From Pontibacillus chungwhensis (GTDB taxonomy: Bacteria > Bacillota > Bacilli > Bacillales > BH030062), in NCBI RefSeq assembly GCF_030166655.1, contig NZ_CP126446.1:248001-312000 (forward strand): 64,000 bases of DNA. Reading direction: 5' to 3'. Of this stretch, positions 32,836 through 42,760 are shown piece after piece. The position numbers and the translations under genes were made by a program. Numbering within the stretch: the first letter of the stretch is position 1; every line of letters starts with the position of its first letter. The notes below the pieces were generated by a model. It had not been told where the DNA came from, made no database searches, and saw only the letters and a program-made list of their open reading frames with translations.

Positions 32836-34248
32836 ATGAGCAAATTATCAAGTAAATGGCTCGTCGTTGTATCCGTCTTATTTGGAACATTTACAGTCAT
32901 TTTAAACAACAGCATGCTGAATCCGACGCTTCCGCGCTTTATGGAGATATTCGATGCTGATGCTGTAAGTGTAGGGTGGATGCTCACGATCTTTATGGTA
33001 GCCATGGGGATGACGATGCCGTTAACCGGTTTTCTTGGGGACCGTTTCGGAAAGAAGAAAGTGTATGTAACAGGTCTTGTGATCTTCTTAATCGGTTCTG
33101 TATCGGGGTCTTTATCGCCTACCCTGAGCCTCGTTATTCTATCACGGGCTGTACAAGGGGTTGCCGGTGGTTTAATGATGCCTATTGCCATGGCGCTGAT
33201 CTTTAATGCCTTTCCAAAGCACGAGCGAGGACTGGCTGTTGGTGTATATGGGGTTGCTGCGATGGTTGCACCTGCCATAGGTCCAACGGTAGGTGGCGTC
33301 ATTATTCAGTTTTTTGATTGGCCTTTTTTATTCTTATTTAATATTCCTTTTGGACTGATTGGTATTATTTTATCTTCTAAATATTTAGTCGAAACGGAAA
33401 AAAATCCTTCTCTTAAATTCGACACCATTGGCTTTATTTTGGTGACGATTGGTGTCGGAGGAATTCTCTTTGCACTTGGAAGAGGGAAGGAATTAGAGAC
33501 GTTACTAACGGCTAGTAACATAAGCCTGATCGTTGTTGGGATTCTTTCTGTTGTGGCGTTTGTTCTGGTGGAGAACCGAAAGAAACAACCGCTGCTCAAC
33601 TTATCTGTCTTTAAAGTTCCGACCTATGCCGTGTCTGTTGTCGTGACAGGAGCGGCTTCGATTGGGCTATTCTCAGGAATCTTCTTATTGCCGCTTCTCA
33701 TTCAGAACGTATACGGCTTAAGTGAGATTATGACCGGACTTCTCTTTCTCCCGGCTGCAGCGCTAAGCGGTGTATCCATGTCCATTGGTGGACGGATCCT
33801 TGATAAGAGAGGACCGAAATCGGTTATTCCGATTGGGTTATTCGTAATGGCTTCGGCTACAACAGCGCTCGGATTCCTGGAGCTGTCGACGCCTTACTGG
33901 CTCATTCTTCTATTAAACGCGGTTCGCGGAGCCGGTATGGGACTCAGCAATATGCCGGCCACAACGGCTGGTATGAATGCTATACCAGATGAGCTTGTCG
34001 CACAGGGGTCCGCGATGAACAACGTACTAAGACAGATGACGTCTTCTTTCGGTATCGTATTCTTCTCGATCTACTACGAAACAAGACGTGCGGTCATTGC
34101 AGCGGGTGAAGCTAATATGACAGAAGCCACGCTACAGACGCTGAATGAAGCCTTTCTAGTATCAGCTGTCGTGATTGCGTTAGCTATCCCATTCTCCTTT
34201 ATTATGAAAGGAGCAGACAGTTCTTCTGAAGAGGAAGGCGAATCCTGA
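32836..34248 (+). CDS. MFS drug transporter, DHA2-type (EmrB/QacA-like)
   Basis: 470 residues, about 14 hydrophobic segments. The motif between helices 2 and 3 is GFLGDRFGKKK; motif C (antiporter signature) region reads GVAAMVAPAIGPTVGG, and SRAVQGVAGGLMMP precedes it. Such pumps expel drugs or toxic compounds in exchange for protons. It is a single gene between rex and the ydiK-ydiL genes, where B. subtilis has tatAY-tatCY. Substrate unknown. Confidence 0.9.
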   Translation: MSKLSSKWLVVVSVLFGTFTVILNNSMLNPTLPRFMEIFDADAVSVGWMLTIFMVAMGMTMPLTGFLGDRFGKKKVYVTGLVIFLIGSVSGSLSPTLSLVILSRAVQGVAGGLMMPIAMALIFNAFPKHERGLAVGVYGVAAMVAPAIGPTVGGVIIQFFDWPFLFLFNIPFGLIGIILSSKYLVETEKNPSLKFDTIGFILVTIGVGGILFALGRGKELETLLTASNISLIVVGILSVVAFVLVENRKKQPLLNLSVFKVPTYAVSVVVTGAASIGLFSGIFLLPLLIQNVYGLSEIMTGLLFLPAAALSGVSMSIGGRILDKRGPKSVIPIGLFVMASATTALGFLELSTPYWLILLLNAVRGAGMGLSNMPATTAGMNAIPDELVAQGSAMNNVLRQMTSSFGIVFFSIYYETRRAVIAAGEANMTEATLQTLNEAFLVSAVVIALAIPFSFIMKGADSSSEEEGES

Positions 34249-34258
34249 TTGGATTAAG

Positions 34259-34290
34259 AAAGGGCCATCACTGGATGGCCCTTTCTTTTT
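34259..34290. terminator. Bidirectional terminator
   Basis: AAAGGGCCATC pairs with GATGGCCCTTT across ACTG, with T runs on both strands; it serves the MFS gene and the convergent membrane protein gene. Confidence 0.88.
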
Positions 34291-34708
34291 GTGAGGCGAT
34301 CGATTTTCTCCAATTGGCGATAAACAGATAAATGCCTGCTGCTGAAAGGAAACAAGCATGTAGGACAGGGGCTAGTTGTAAAAGAGCGACGCCTACTTTG
34401 TCTCCTGGTAGGTTTGTTGGTAAAAGGAGAAGATTTAACGGAATGGTTAGGATGAGTGAACCTGTTATCATTCCCCTTCCTGCGTTGCTGGGTAAGGTGG
34501 AGAGAGAAATGCATATAAGGGCTGTTGCGATTAAGAACAATACATGAGCGAAAAGAGCTTCAGAGACTGTAAAGGATATGGGGATGTCTGACATGATTAA
34601 TGTCTTGTAAGCAAACGCAATGAACCCCATACAGAAGCCAGTTGCTAAAAGAAACATACTGAGGATGCCTTGTAATAAAGTATTGATGAAACCACCACCT
34701 ATTAACAA
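34268..34708 (-). CDS. Small multi-pass membrane protein of unknown function
   Basis: 146 residues when begun at TTG 34708, which has AAAAGGA five bases upstream; an ATG at 34762 would add 18 polar residues but lies against the preceding terminator and lacks a site. Four hydrophobic segments are visible (about 2-30, 45-65, 75-97, 105-127), ending in a basic tail. I do not recognise the family. The 3' end overlaps the terminator stem. It follows the ydiK gene but is separated from it by a terminator. Confidence 0.6.
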   Translation of the reverse strand: MLIGGGFINTLLQGILSMFLLATGFCMGFIAFAYKTLIMSDIPISFTVSEALFAHVLFLIATALICISLSTLPSNAGRGMITGSLILTIPLNLLLLPTNLPGDKVGVALLQLAPVLHACFLSAAGIYLFIANWRKSIASQKERAIQ

Positions 34709-34762
34709 AATATTCCTTTTACCTATAGTAGCAAATGATGGGTGAGATGAACATGGCTCCAT

Positions 34763-34806
34763 TAAAATAAGCGGCTTCCCCGCATGGGGAGACCGCTTAT
34801 TTTTTG
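34763..34806. terminator. Terminator between ydiK and the next membrane protein gene
   Basis: AAGCGG...CCCC GCAT GGGG...CCGCTT with T-rich flanks on both strands. Confidence 0.75.
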
Positions 34807-34997
34807 TTGCTTTTATTCATCTTTAAATAGAGCATAAAAAGTCGAATTGCGACGGCGAAATTTACTGTCGCAACGAAAGAGCAAATGAGCGTAATTAAGT
34901 TCCAAATTGTCTCTTCTACACTAAGTATGGCGATATACGTAAACAAAATCCCCATAATAAAATAGAGGAATGCCATAAAGAATGGCGAAGTTTTCAT
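34797..34997 (-). CDS. DUF4305 membrane protein (YdiK-like)
   Basis: 66 residues, two hydrophobic helices (about 8-28 and 31-54), and a basic C-terminus (KMNKSNKK). Same position and size as B. subtilis ydiK before ydiL. ATG 34997 has GGAGG eleven bases upstream. Function unknown. Confidence 0.8.
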   Translation of the reverse strand: MKTSPFFMAFLYFIMGILFTYIAILSVEETIWNLITLICSFVATVNFAVAIRLFMLYLKMNKSNKK

Positions 34998-35004
34998 AAT
35001 AGGA

Positions 35005-35703
35005 TTAACCTCCAAACAGGATTGTTTGCACGTTTTGCTCTAGTTGTTCCATGTCTACTGTCATCTGCGCAATAATGACGAGGGAGTTCATGGTAGCGTG
35101 CGTAATAATCGGCACGATAATACGCTGTGTCTTTTCATAAAGAAAGGCAAAGACCAGTCCCATGGCTGCATATTTCAGCAGGTGTTCTGGCTCACCGTGT
35201 ACAATTCCGAAGATCCCGCCTGATACAAGAGCTGAAATAAGGAAGTTCGCATATTTACGTAATGTGCCAAATAGAATCTTTCGGAAGATGATTTCTTCAA
35301 GAATCGGAGCCACAATCGCAATAATGAGAATAAAGATCGGTGCTGCTTTGGCGATCGCCGATAGGTTTTGCGTGTTCTCTGAAATAGGATCTACACCAAA
35401 CACAAGCGATTCAATCACAGTAGCCAGGTATTGACTAAAGAAAGCAAGCAGAATCCCGATGAGTCCCCATTTAATATAAGAACCAATTCCCATCTCATAA
35501 TCCTGGCGTAAATCATTTTTAATATCTGGTTTTAGGATCAATGTAATGATGAGAAGCCCGATTACAAAGGAAAAGATCGTCCAACCGATCAGCCAGTTTT
35601 GAGGATTGGCCAGGTCGAGAGAAATGATGAAGTCCCCGACAGGTTTCCCGGATAACTGGACAAGGATATATGTTAAGATGACATACCAATAGCGCCTTGG
35701 CAT
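35005..35703 (-). CDS. CPBP-family intramembrane metalloprotease (YdiL-like)
   Basis: 232 residues, about seven helices. The CPBP motif EEIIFR (in APILEEIIFRKILFG) supplies the glutamates, and the histidines lie in GGIFGIVHG and PIITHATMNS. These proteins resemble Rce1 CAAX protease and often act in processing or immunity of peptides. AAAGGAG lies ten bases before ATG. It is co-directional with ydiK after seven bases and divergent from groESL, as in B. subtilis. Confidence 0.92.
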   Translation of the reverse strand: MPRRYWYVILTYILVQLSGKPVGDFIISLDLANPQNWLIGWTIFSFVIGLLIITLILKPDIKNDLRQDYEMGIGSYIKWGLIGILLAFFSQYLATVIESLVFGVDPISENTQNLSAIAKAAPIFILIIAIVAPILEEIIFRKILFGTLRKYANFLISALVSGGIFGIVHGEPEHLLKYAAMGLVFAFLYEKTQRIIVPIITHATMNSLVIIAQMTVDMEQLEQNVQTILFGG

Positions 35704-35867
35704 TCGGCAACGACTCCTTTATGAATTTTATACCTTTATCTTACGTATTGTAACACATTTAAAGAAGTGGAAAGAAACGTTTAAATCGCAAAAGATGAGT
35801 CATAATGGGTTGGGGGAGTAGGAATGGGACACGAGGAAATTTTTATGAAGAAAATGAATGTTTTCGC

Positions 35868-35896
35868 TTGCAAAATAGTTAGAGATTCATTATTAT
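35868..35896 (+). promoter_or_regulatory. groESL sigma-A promoter
   Basis: TTGCAA, 17 bases, TATTAT, directly before the CIRCE element. Confidence 0.85.
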
Positions 35897-35906
35897 AATA
35901 ATTGTG

Positions 35907-35933
35907 TTAGCACTCATCTAATGAGAGTGCTAA
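35907..35933 (+). promoter_or_regulatory. CIRCE operator (HrcA binding site)
   Basis: Perfect TTAGCACTC-N9-GAGTGCTAA. HrcA bound here represses groESL until heat shock. Confidence 0.98.
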
Positions 35934-35982
35934 TAAAATCAAAACAAGCATAGGTTCAAACCATTTGAGGAGGGTGTCTGAT

Positions 35983-36267
35983 TTGTTAAAGCCATTAGGT
36001 GATCGTATTGTAATTGAGGTAGTACAACAAGAAGAAAAGACCGCGAGCGGTATTGTTCTTCCTGACTCTGCGAAGGAGAAGCCTCAAGAAGGTAAAGTTG
36101 TTGCGGTAGGTTCTGGTCGTTTGGCGGATAATGGTGAAAAGGTTGCACTAGAGGTAGCCACTGGCGACCACATCATCTTCTCAAAATTTGCAGGTACTGA
36201 AGTGAGTTACGAAGGTACTGAATACTTAATTTTACGTGAAAATGACATTTTAGCAGTCATTAACTAA
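35983..36267 (+). CDS. groES: Co-chaperonin GroES
   Basis: 94 residues, beginning [12 protein letters not shown], with the mobile loop (about 17-32) and GGIV-like [12 protein letters not shown] 35983 has GAGGAGGGTG upstream and gives the exact family length; the in-frame upstream codons would cover the ribosome site. It caps the GroEL ring. Confidence 0.97.
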   Translation: MLKPLGDRIVIEVVQQEEKTASGIVLPDSAKEKPQEGKVVAVGSGRLADNGEKVALEVATGDHIIFSKFAGTEVSYEGTEYLILRENDILAVIN

Positions 36268-37962
<1,695 letters not shown>

Positions 37963-38038
37963 GGTTTTCCTTACACATTACCCTAGCTCATTGTGAGACT
38001 TTTTCATAAATAACTCTCATAATAATTTGAGTAATAGG

Positions 38039-38086
38039 AGAGGCTTCTTAGTAGTTAAATACGCTACTGAGAAGCCTCTTTTTTTT
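38039..38086 (+). terminator. groESL terminator, member of a repeated stem-loop family
   Basis: AGAGGCTTCTTAGTAG pairs with CTACTGAGAAGCCTCT (one G-T pair), then eight T. Closely related to the element at 48007-48050. Confidence 0.92.
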
Positions 38087-38089
38087 ACT

Positions 38090-38660
38090 CGGATATATTT
38101 CTAGTTGTCTCCTTATAAATTCGTACAGAGTAAATATTGCTAATTACTTATTAACCCATAAATATCTATATAATGAGGGCGGGGAGTCTGTATATAAGAG
38201 AGGCTATTAAGGGGAACGCCATGAATATTTCTACAAAAACACATAAAGATGGTTACTGTTGTTCGATAGTGCCCACCTTTCATAATCGTTTGGATTCGAT
38301 TTATAACAAGATGAGGAGGAGGTGATGTACTGAATCTTAAAAATTTCGCTATTATGATGGCTGGTTAGTGTGAATTTAAGACTTTAGGGGAGGGCAGAAA
38401 GGGGTCCGTGGTATAAAATGAGGTGAGATTGAAGAGACTCCAGGGCGTTAGAAGAATGTTAAATCACCTATTAACTACTAGAGATATGGCAATTGAAAAG
38501 GCAAAGACTATCAATATTTTATCAAATACGACTATAATAAAATGGTAATGATAGAATTTTGAAATTAAATAGTATAGATTAAACAAAGGTAGTTTTAGTT
38601 TAGGAAAAAGGTGGATAACATATAATGGAAGAATGTATAATTTATCTAACCAAATTTTTT
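38090..38660. other. AT-rich left flank of the accessory island
   Basis: About 570 bases with no confident gene. Two short readings have plausible ribosome sites: 38221-38325 (34 residues, MNISTKTHKDGYCCSIVP...) behind AAGGGG, and 38429-38548 (39 residues, from TTG) behind GAGGTGAGA. Neither resembles a family I know; they may be gene remnants left by insertion events. Confidence 0.4.
38599..38626 (+). promoter_or_regulatory. Candidate promoter of the thymidylate-type island
   Basis: TTTAGG, 16 bases, TATAAT, 51 bases before the phosphoesterase gene. The -10 box is perfect, the -35 weak. Confidence 0.4.
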
Positions 38661-38676
38661 TAGGGAGGGATTGGTT

Positions 38677-39516
38677 ATGGTAAATATTCTACATATATCT
38701 GATATTCATTTTCCTAGTGAACATATGGTTGTAACTGAAAGAGAGCTAAAACAAGGAATAGTGAATTTTTTAGACAATACTGATGATGAAAACATTTATT
38801 TGCTTATTAGCGGTGATATTACATTTCAGGGTAAACCTCAAGGGTATAAGGAAGCAACACTATTTTTTAAGGAAGTAATTGAAAAATCTAAAGGTAAAAT
38901 AGATCCTAAGAATATCCTTTTATGTCCTGGAAACCACGATATTGTAGAGGGAAGTAATTTTGAACTTTTTGATAAATTTTCATATACTCTTAGGGGTGAC
39001 AGTAACTTTTCATACAACAATGGGCCTTCATATGTTATTAAAAGGATGGAGAACGCTCTTTTTCTAGGCATTAATTCTGTATACCATCTAGATCATCAAT
39101 TTGGATTTGTAAATATAGAAGAACTAGGAGAGAAACTCAAAAGTATGAGCATTAATGAAGGTGTAAGGAGAATAGCATTTACTCACCATCATCTAGTTAA
39201 CCAGTTTCAAAGAGATACTTCATCAATAAGAAATGCCAGTCAATTAATTTCGCTATTAGATCACTATGGCTTTGAAACTATATTTCATGGTCATCAGCAT
39301 ACTAATTCAAATCTTATTCTCGGGAAATCACAGATGTTTACGATTGGAGTAAGTACACCAGGATTTGAAATGCAGGGTTATACAAATGGGATAAATTATT
39401 ATAAGATCAATCAAGAAGGGTTAGAGTCGAATAGGTACGTTTATTCCAGAGATAATGAATCGGGCGGCCTTTTGGGAAGTTTTAAAGTACTAGACTCAAA
39501 ATATTATACAAGGTGA
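38677..39516 (+). CDS. Calcineurin-like metallophosphoesterase
   Basis: 279 residues. All metal-binding blocks of the family are present in order: D9-x-H11 (HISDIHF), D47 (ISGDITFQG), N86-H87 (PGNHD), H170/H171 (FTHHH) and H206-x-H208 (HGHQHT). The pattern is that of Icc/CpdA-type phosphodiesterases, which can act on cyclic nucleotides, dinucleotides or nucleotides. No signal peptide; cytoplasmic. ATG 38677 has GGGAGGG seven bases upstream. First gene of a tight run with the thymidylate-kinase-like and synthase-like genes, so a nucleotide substrate is likely (inference). Base use is much more AT-rich than groEL. Confidence 0.88.
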   Translation: MVNILHISDIHFPSEHMVVTERELKQGIVNFLDNTDDENIYLLISGDITFQGKPQGYKEATLFFKEVIEKSKGKIDPKNILLCPGNHDIVEGSNFELFDKFSYTLRGDSNFSYNNGPSYVIKRMENALFLGINSVYHLDHQFGFVNIEELGEKLKSMSINEGVRRIAFTHHHLVNQFQRDTSSIRNASQLISLLDHYGFETIFHGHQHTNSNLILGKSQMFTIGVSTPGFEMQGYTNGINYYKINQEGLESNRYVYSRDNESGGLLGSFKVLDSKYYTR

Positions 39517-39524
39517 GTTGAATA

Positions 39525-40151
39525 ATGAAAAGTTTATTTATTGTATTTGAAGGTATTGATGGATCAGGAACTTCTACACAAGCAAATTTACTCAAGAATT
39601 ACTTTTTAAATAATTCAATAAAATCTATAGTCACTTCAGAGCCATCAGAAGGACCTATTGGCAATATAATTAGGCAAGGGATGAAGCAAAGAATATTTTT
39701 CACTAATAACAAAAGACATTTTGATCAACAAATGGCGTATTTATTTGCTGCAGATAGGCATGACCATTTGTATAACCAAATAGATGGGGTATTTAAAAAA
39801 GTAGAAGAAGGTTTCCAGGTAATTAGTACAAGGTATTTTTTCTCTTCATTTGCTTATCATTGTGATGATGAAGAAGATTTAGAATTAGTTACTAATTTAA
39901 ACAATAAATTCCCAAATCCGGACATAGTAATTTATATAGATAACCCAATTGAAGTATCTTTAGAAAGAATCAGTCAACGTTCGGTCCAAGATGTTTATGA
40001 AAACAAAGAAAAGCTTGTGAAAGTGAAAAATAATTATGAAGAGATATTCTCAAAATATAGTGGGAACTTAATTAAAGTCAAAGGAAATAATGATCCGATG
40101 GTTATACATAACCAAATTATAAATTATATTGAGGAGGTTTATAATGGATGA
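39525..40151 (+). CDS. Thymidylate-kinase-like P-loop protein with altered nucleotide-binding loop
   Basis: 208 residues, near the length of dTMP kinase (about 205-215). FEGIDGSGTSTQ occupies the P-loop (8-19), but the usual lysine is T16. ADRHDH (76-81) matches the substrate-binding block; the DR[YH] motif reads T102-R103-Y104 with Asp lost. The LID region keeps arginines (SQRSVQDVYENKEK). TMP kinases phosphorylate dTMP; relatives act on modified dUMP in phages. The substitutions suggest a changed substrate, or loss of classical catalysis. It starts nine bases after the phosphoesterase stop, with AGGTGAG upstream, and overlaps the ribosome site of the next gene. Confidence 0.85.
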   Translation: MKSLFIVFEGIDGSGTSTQANLLKNYFLNNSIKSIVTSEPSEGPIGNIIRQGMKQRIFFTNNKRHFDQQMAYLFAADRHDHLYNQIDGVFKKVEEGFQVISTRYFFSSFAYHCDDEEDLELVTNLNNKFPNPDIVIYIDNPIEVSLERISQRSVQDVYENKEKLVKVKNNYEEIFSKYSGNLIKVKGNNDPMVIHNQIINYIEEVYNG

Positions 40152-41070
40152 ACATGAATTTATACAGGTAGAAAATTTCGAAGACGTAATTTCATTTGCA
40201 AAAGAAACAGTAAACCAGAATCATTCAGATGGTTACTACCTCAATTTTAGTCTTAAAGTACAATTCGATATTAATCTAATTAACAAGCCACAACTATTGG
40301 ATGTAGCTACAGAAGCTGAAGATTGGCAAAATCCTAAACAGCCAGAGCACTTGCATATTAATCATGGAGAATATATCACAGAAAAGGGTGTTAGATACAT
40401 AATAGAGGAATTAAAACGCAAGAGCCATTCTAATAGGGCGCTTATGTCATTGATAAATCAGGGTGATATAATAGAAAGTGGTGATAACCCAATTCCTTCA
40501 TTTATGGTATTGCAATTTAGTCTAGAAGGTACAGAGTTATATATTACTACGTATTTTAGGGCGCTGGAAGTATCAAGATTCCTTCGAATAAATATAGAAG
40601 AAATTAGGTTAATTGCCAAAGAAATTTATGATGAAATCACGAACCTATCTAAAGTTAAATTAAATATTTTTGCGTTTCGTGCTTATGTAAAAGAAAATCA
40701 AAGTACATTAAAAAGGCAAGAGATAGACTTATTACAAGAGCGTCATATCTTAACGTTTATGCAAAACGAACCAAACAAACTTATTGCATTGCTTAAAGAA
40801 AAGAAAGAAGAAAGTACTGTAATTGAAAATAATTCATTGCACCATATATATGAAATAATGAATGATTCATACGTAAATGAATCTATACACTATTGTTTTA
40901 AAGGGAAATTAGTTAACCATTTATTAGAAAAATGTCTAGCATCAAGTCAGGAGCTTATAAATTTACGTGAAAAAACTTCCCACAGTGATCGAATTGAAGA
41001 AATTAATTTAACTTATTTAAGATTACTTGAAAATTTTATAGGGGAAATCGAAAAATGTTTTTATCAATAA
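40144..41070 (+). CDS. Divergent thymidylate-synthase-fold protein lacking the catalytic cysteine
   Basis: 308 residues, not recognised as a known named family. Residues 83-185 align by eye with the ThyA-type protein encoded two genes on: IIEELKRKSHSNRALMS with AIEGLRNKPESRRIVLT, PIPSFMVLQFSLEGTELYITTYFRA with DLPCNISIMLKVRNEKLDITIINRS, then FL and an amphipathic helix. At the catalytic cysteine there is S119, one of the paired arginines is missing (N97-R98), and the HxY motif is not kept. A catalytically dead or repurposed paralogue is inferred. The C-terminal 120 residues are charged and helical. ATG 40144 has GAGGAGG upstream. Confidence 0.65.
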   Translation: MDEHEFIQVENFEDVISFAKETVNQNHSDGYYLNFSLKVQFDINLINKPQLLDVATEAEDWQNPKQPEHLHINHGEYITEKGVRYIIEELKRKSHSNRALMSLINQGDIIESGDNPIPSFMVLQFSLEGTELYITTYFRALEVSRFLRINIEEIRLIAKEIYDEITNLSKVKLNIFAFRAYVKENQSTLKRQEIDLLQERHILTFMQNEPNKLIALLKEKKEESTVIENNSLHHIYEIMNDSYVNESIHYCFKGKLVNHLLEKCLASSQELINLREKTSHSDRIEEINLTYLRLLENFIGEIEKCFYQ

Positions 41071-41200
41071 ATGAAAAATGGATGAATTAATTAACAACTG
41101 GCAGACATGTAATAAAAATTTCTAGCAAAACCAACATATATTAAGGAACTTATTTCATATAAAATGGAAAATAAATACATATTTGCGAGGTGTAAGCTTA

Positions 41201-42541
41201 ATGAATGTATTTAAAGGTGATAATTTCTCTGTTATTTATTATGAAATGTTGAAGTATGGTTTTCATAGTTTAAATTCTTATAAGGAATCAAGAGTTGGAG
41301 AAGTGAAAGATCTTGGTCCGGTTTATTTTGAGATAAAAAGTGATAAATTTAGATTTCCATATCTAAATAAAAGAGCAATAAATCCTTTTTTCGCTTTAGC
41401 TGAATTCTCCTGGTTAATTACGGGTTCTAATCAAGTAAAACCCTTGCAATTTTTTATAAAAGGTTATGATAAATATTCTGATGATGGTGAAACGTTAAAC
41501 GGTGCTTATGGACATAGATTGCGATATAAGTTTGATGTAGATCAATTAGAAAAAGCAATTGAAGGATTAAGAAATAAACCTGAATCTCGAAGAATCGTAC
41601 TAACGATGTGGTCAGTCGAGGACTTGCTTGCTGATTCAAATGATTTACCATGTAACATTTCTATTATGTTAAAAGTCAGAAATGAAAAGCTGGATATAAC
41701 TATTATAAATAGGTCAAATGATTTGTTTCTTGGTGTACCTTATAATGTTTATGTATTCTATCTACTACAGATTTATATATCAGAGAAAATAGGATGCGGT
41801 TTAGGGGTGCAACGCCACTTTACTGATTCGTTACATATTTATAGAAGGGATATGGATAGAATAGGCGAGATAATTCAATCAAATAGCAAGAGATCAATTA
41901 TCGCTACTTCTGAACAATTTCCTTTATTTGATAGCGCTTCATACGTTGAAGTTGACCATAAAAAAATAATTGATCAAGATTATGATGGGATATCTAATGA
42001 AGATATCATTAATTTTTTCAAATCCTATATTGAATATAAAAAAACTTCAGACTTTGATAGAGCAATTGAATTGTTGCCAAAAAATCAGCTTGGTTATGTC
42101 GCATATCTTTGGTATCGTGAGAAAAGAGATTATGATGTATCTAATAGTTTTTTTGATGAAGTAAGACAGGGGATCGGTTACATGAAGAATGACTTTGAGA
42201 AAATATATACAATTAAATATGAATCAGAAGATAGTATTAAAGAATTTATTTTAAACATCTCAAAGGAACACCATCATTTATATGAATGTTTCTTGGAAAT
42301 AATTAATACTAAATCAGATTTCTATTCAATAAAAGAAGAAAATATTGATAAAGGTAGGTTAGTACAGGCAGTCTTTCTATCGATTGTAATGTCTAGTGTG
42401 GCATCAACTATAGCTCCTGACATTAATCGACTATTTTCTGTAAGAATAGAAAATGTGGCTAAAAGCTTGGGACTAGAAGTTAAAGATATAATACATTTCA
42501 CGCAGTTTGAGACGAAATTTACAACACTAATTAATTCATAA
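41201..42541 (+). CDS. ThyA-type thymidylate synthase / nucleotide methylase with C-terminal extension
   Basis: 446 residues against about 264 for ordinary ThyA. The N-terminal ThyA domain (about 1-230) keeps catalytic C151 (DLPCNIS), paired R130-R131 (PESRR), the phosphate/nucleotide block R171-S172-N-D174 (NRSNDLFLG), N182 (GVPYN) and H212-x-Y214 (LHIY). Asn182 (where dCMP hydroxymethylases have Asp) favours a uracil base. His after Cys, usual in ThyA, is Asn152. Residues 230-446 form an unrecognised, mainly helical region. GAGGTG lies nine bases before ATG 41201. AT-rich like its neighbours; 130 bases separate it from the preceding gene. Confidence 0.85.
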   Translation: MNVFKGDNFSVIYYEMLKYGFHSLNSYKESRVGEVKDLGPVYFEIKSDKFRFPYLNKRAINPFFALAEFSWLITGSNQVKPLQFFIKGYDKYSDDGETLNGAYGHRLRYKFDVDQLEKAIEGLRNKPESRRIVLTMWSVEDLLADSNDLPCNISIMLKVRNEKLDITIINRSNDLFLGVPYNVYVFYLLQIYISEKIGCGLGVQRHFTDSLHIYRRDMDRIGEIIQSNSKRSIIATSEQFPLFDSASYVEVDHKKIIDQDYDGISNEDIINFFKSYIEYKKTSDFDRAIELLPKNQLGYVAYLWYREKRDYDVSNSFFDEVRQGIGYMKNDFEKIYTIKYESEDSIKEFILNISKEHHHLYECFLEIINTKSDFYSIKEENIDKGRLVQAVFLSIVMSSVASTIAPDINRLFSVRIENVAKSLGLEVKDIIHFTQFETKFTTLINS

Positions 42542-42585
42542 AAAGGGTAACGCAATACAATAAAATTCGGTTAAACGCAGTTTAA

Positions 42586-42689
42586 GATGTTACGTATAGG
42601 ATTAAAGCCCCCTCGTTGTACGGCGCTTTTCGCTTACCACATGTAAGATATTACACACTATCACCAAAGGGGCATTATGATGTAACATC
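42586..42689 (+). other. Nested inverted repeats behind the ThyA-type gene (possible structured RNA)
   Basis: Outer arms GATGTTAC (42586) and GTAACATC (42682); inner arms GCCCC (42608) and GGGGC (42668). About 55 bases lie between the inner arms. It is neither a terminator nor an encoded protein, and may be a structured RNA or the edge of a mobile piece. Confidence 0.35.
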
Positions 42690-42760
42690 GTCTTAGGAAC
42701 ACTATAATGTCCAAGGTTTTAGATTAAATGTTAGAAAAACGCTAACATTCTGATAGGAAA

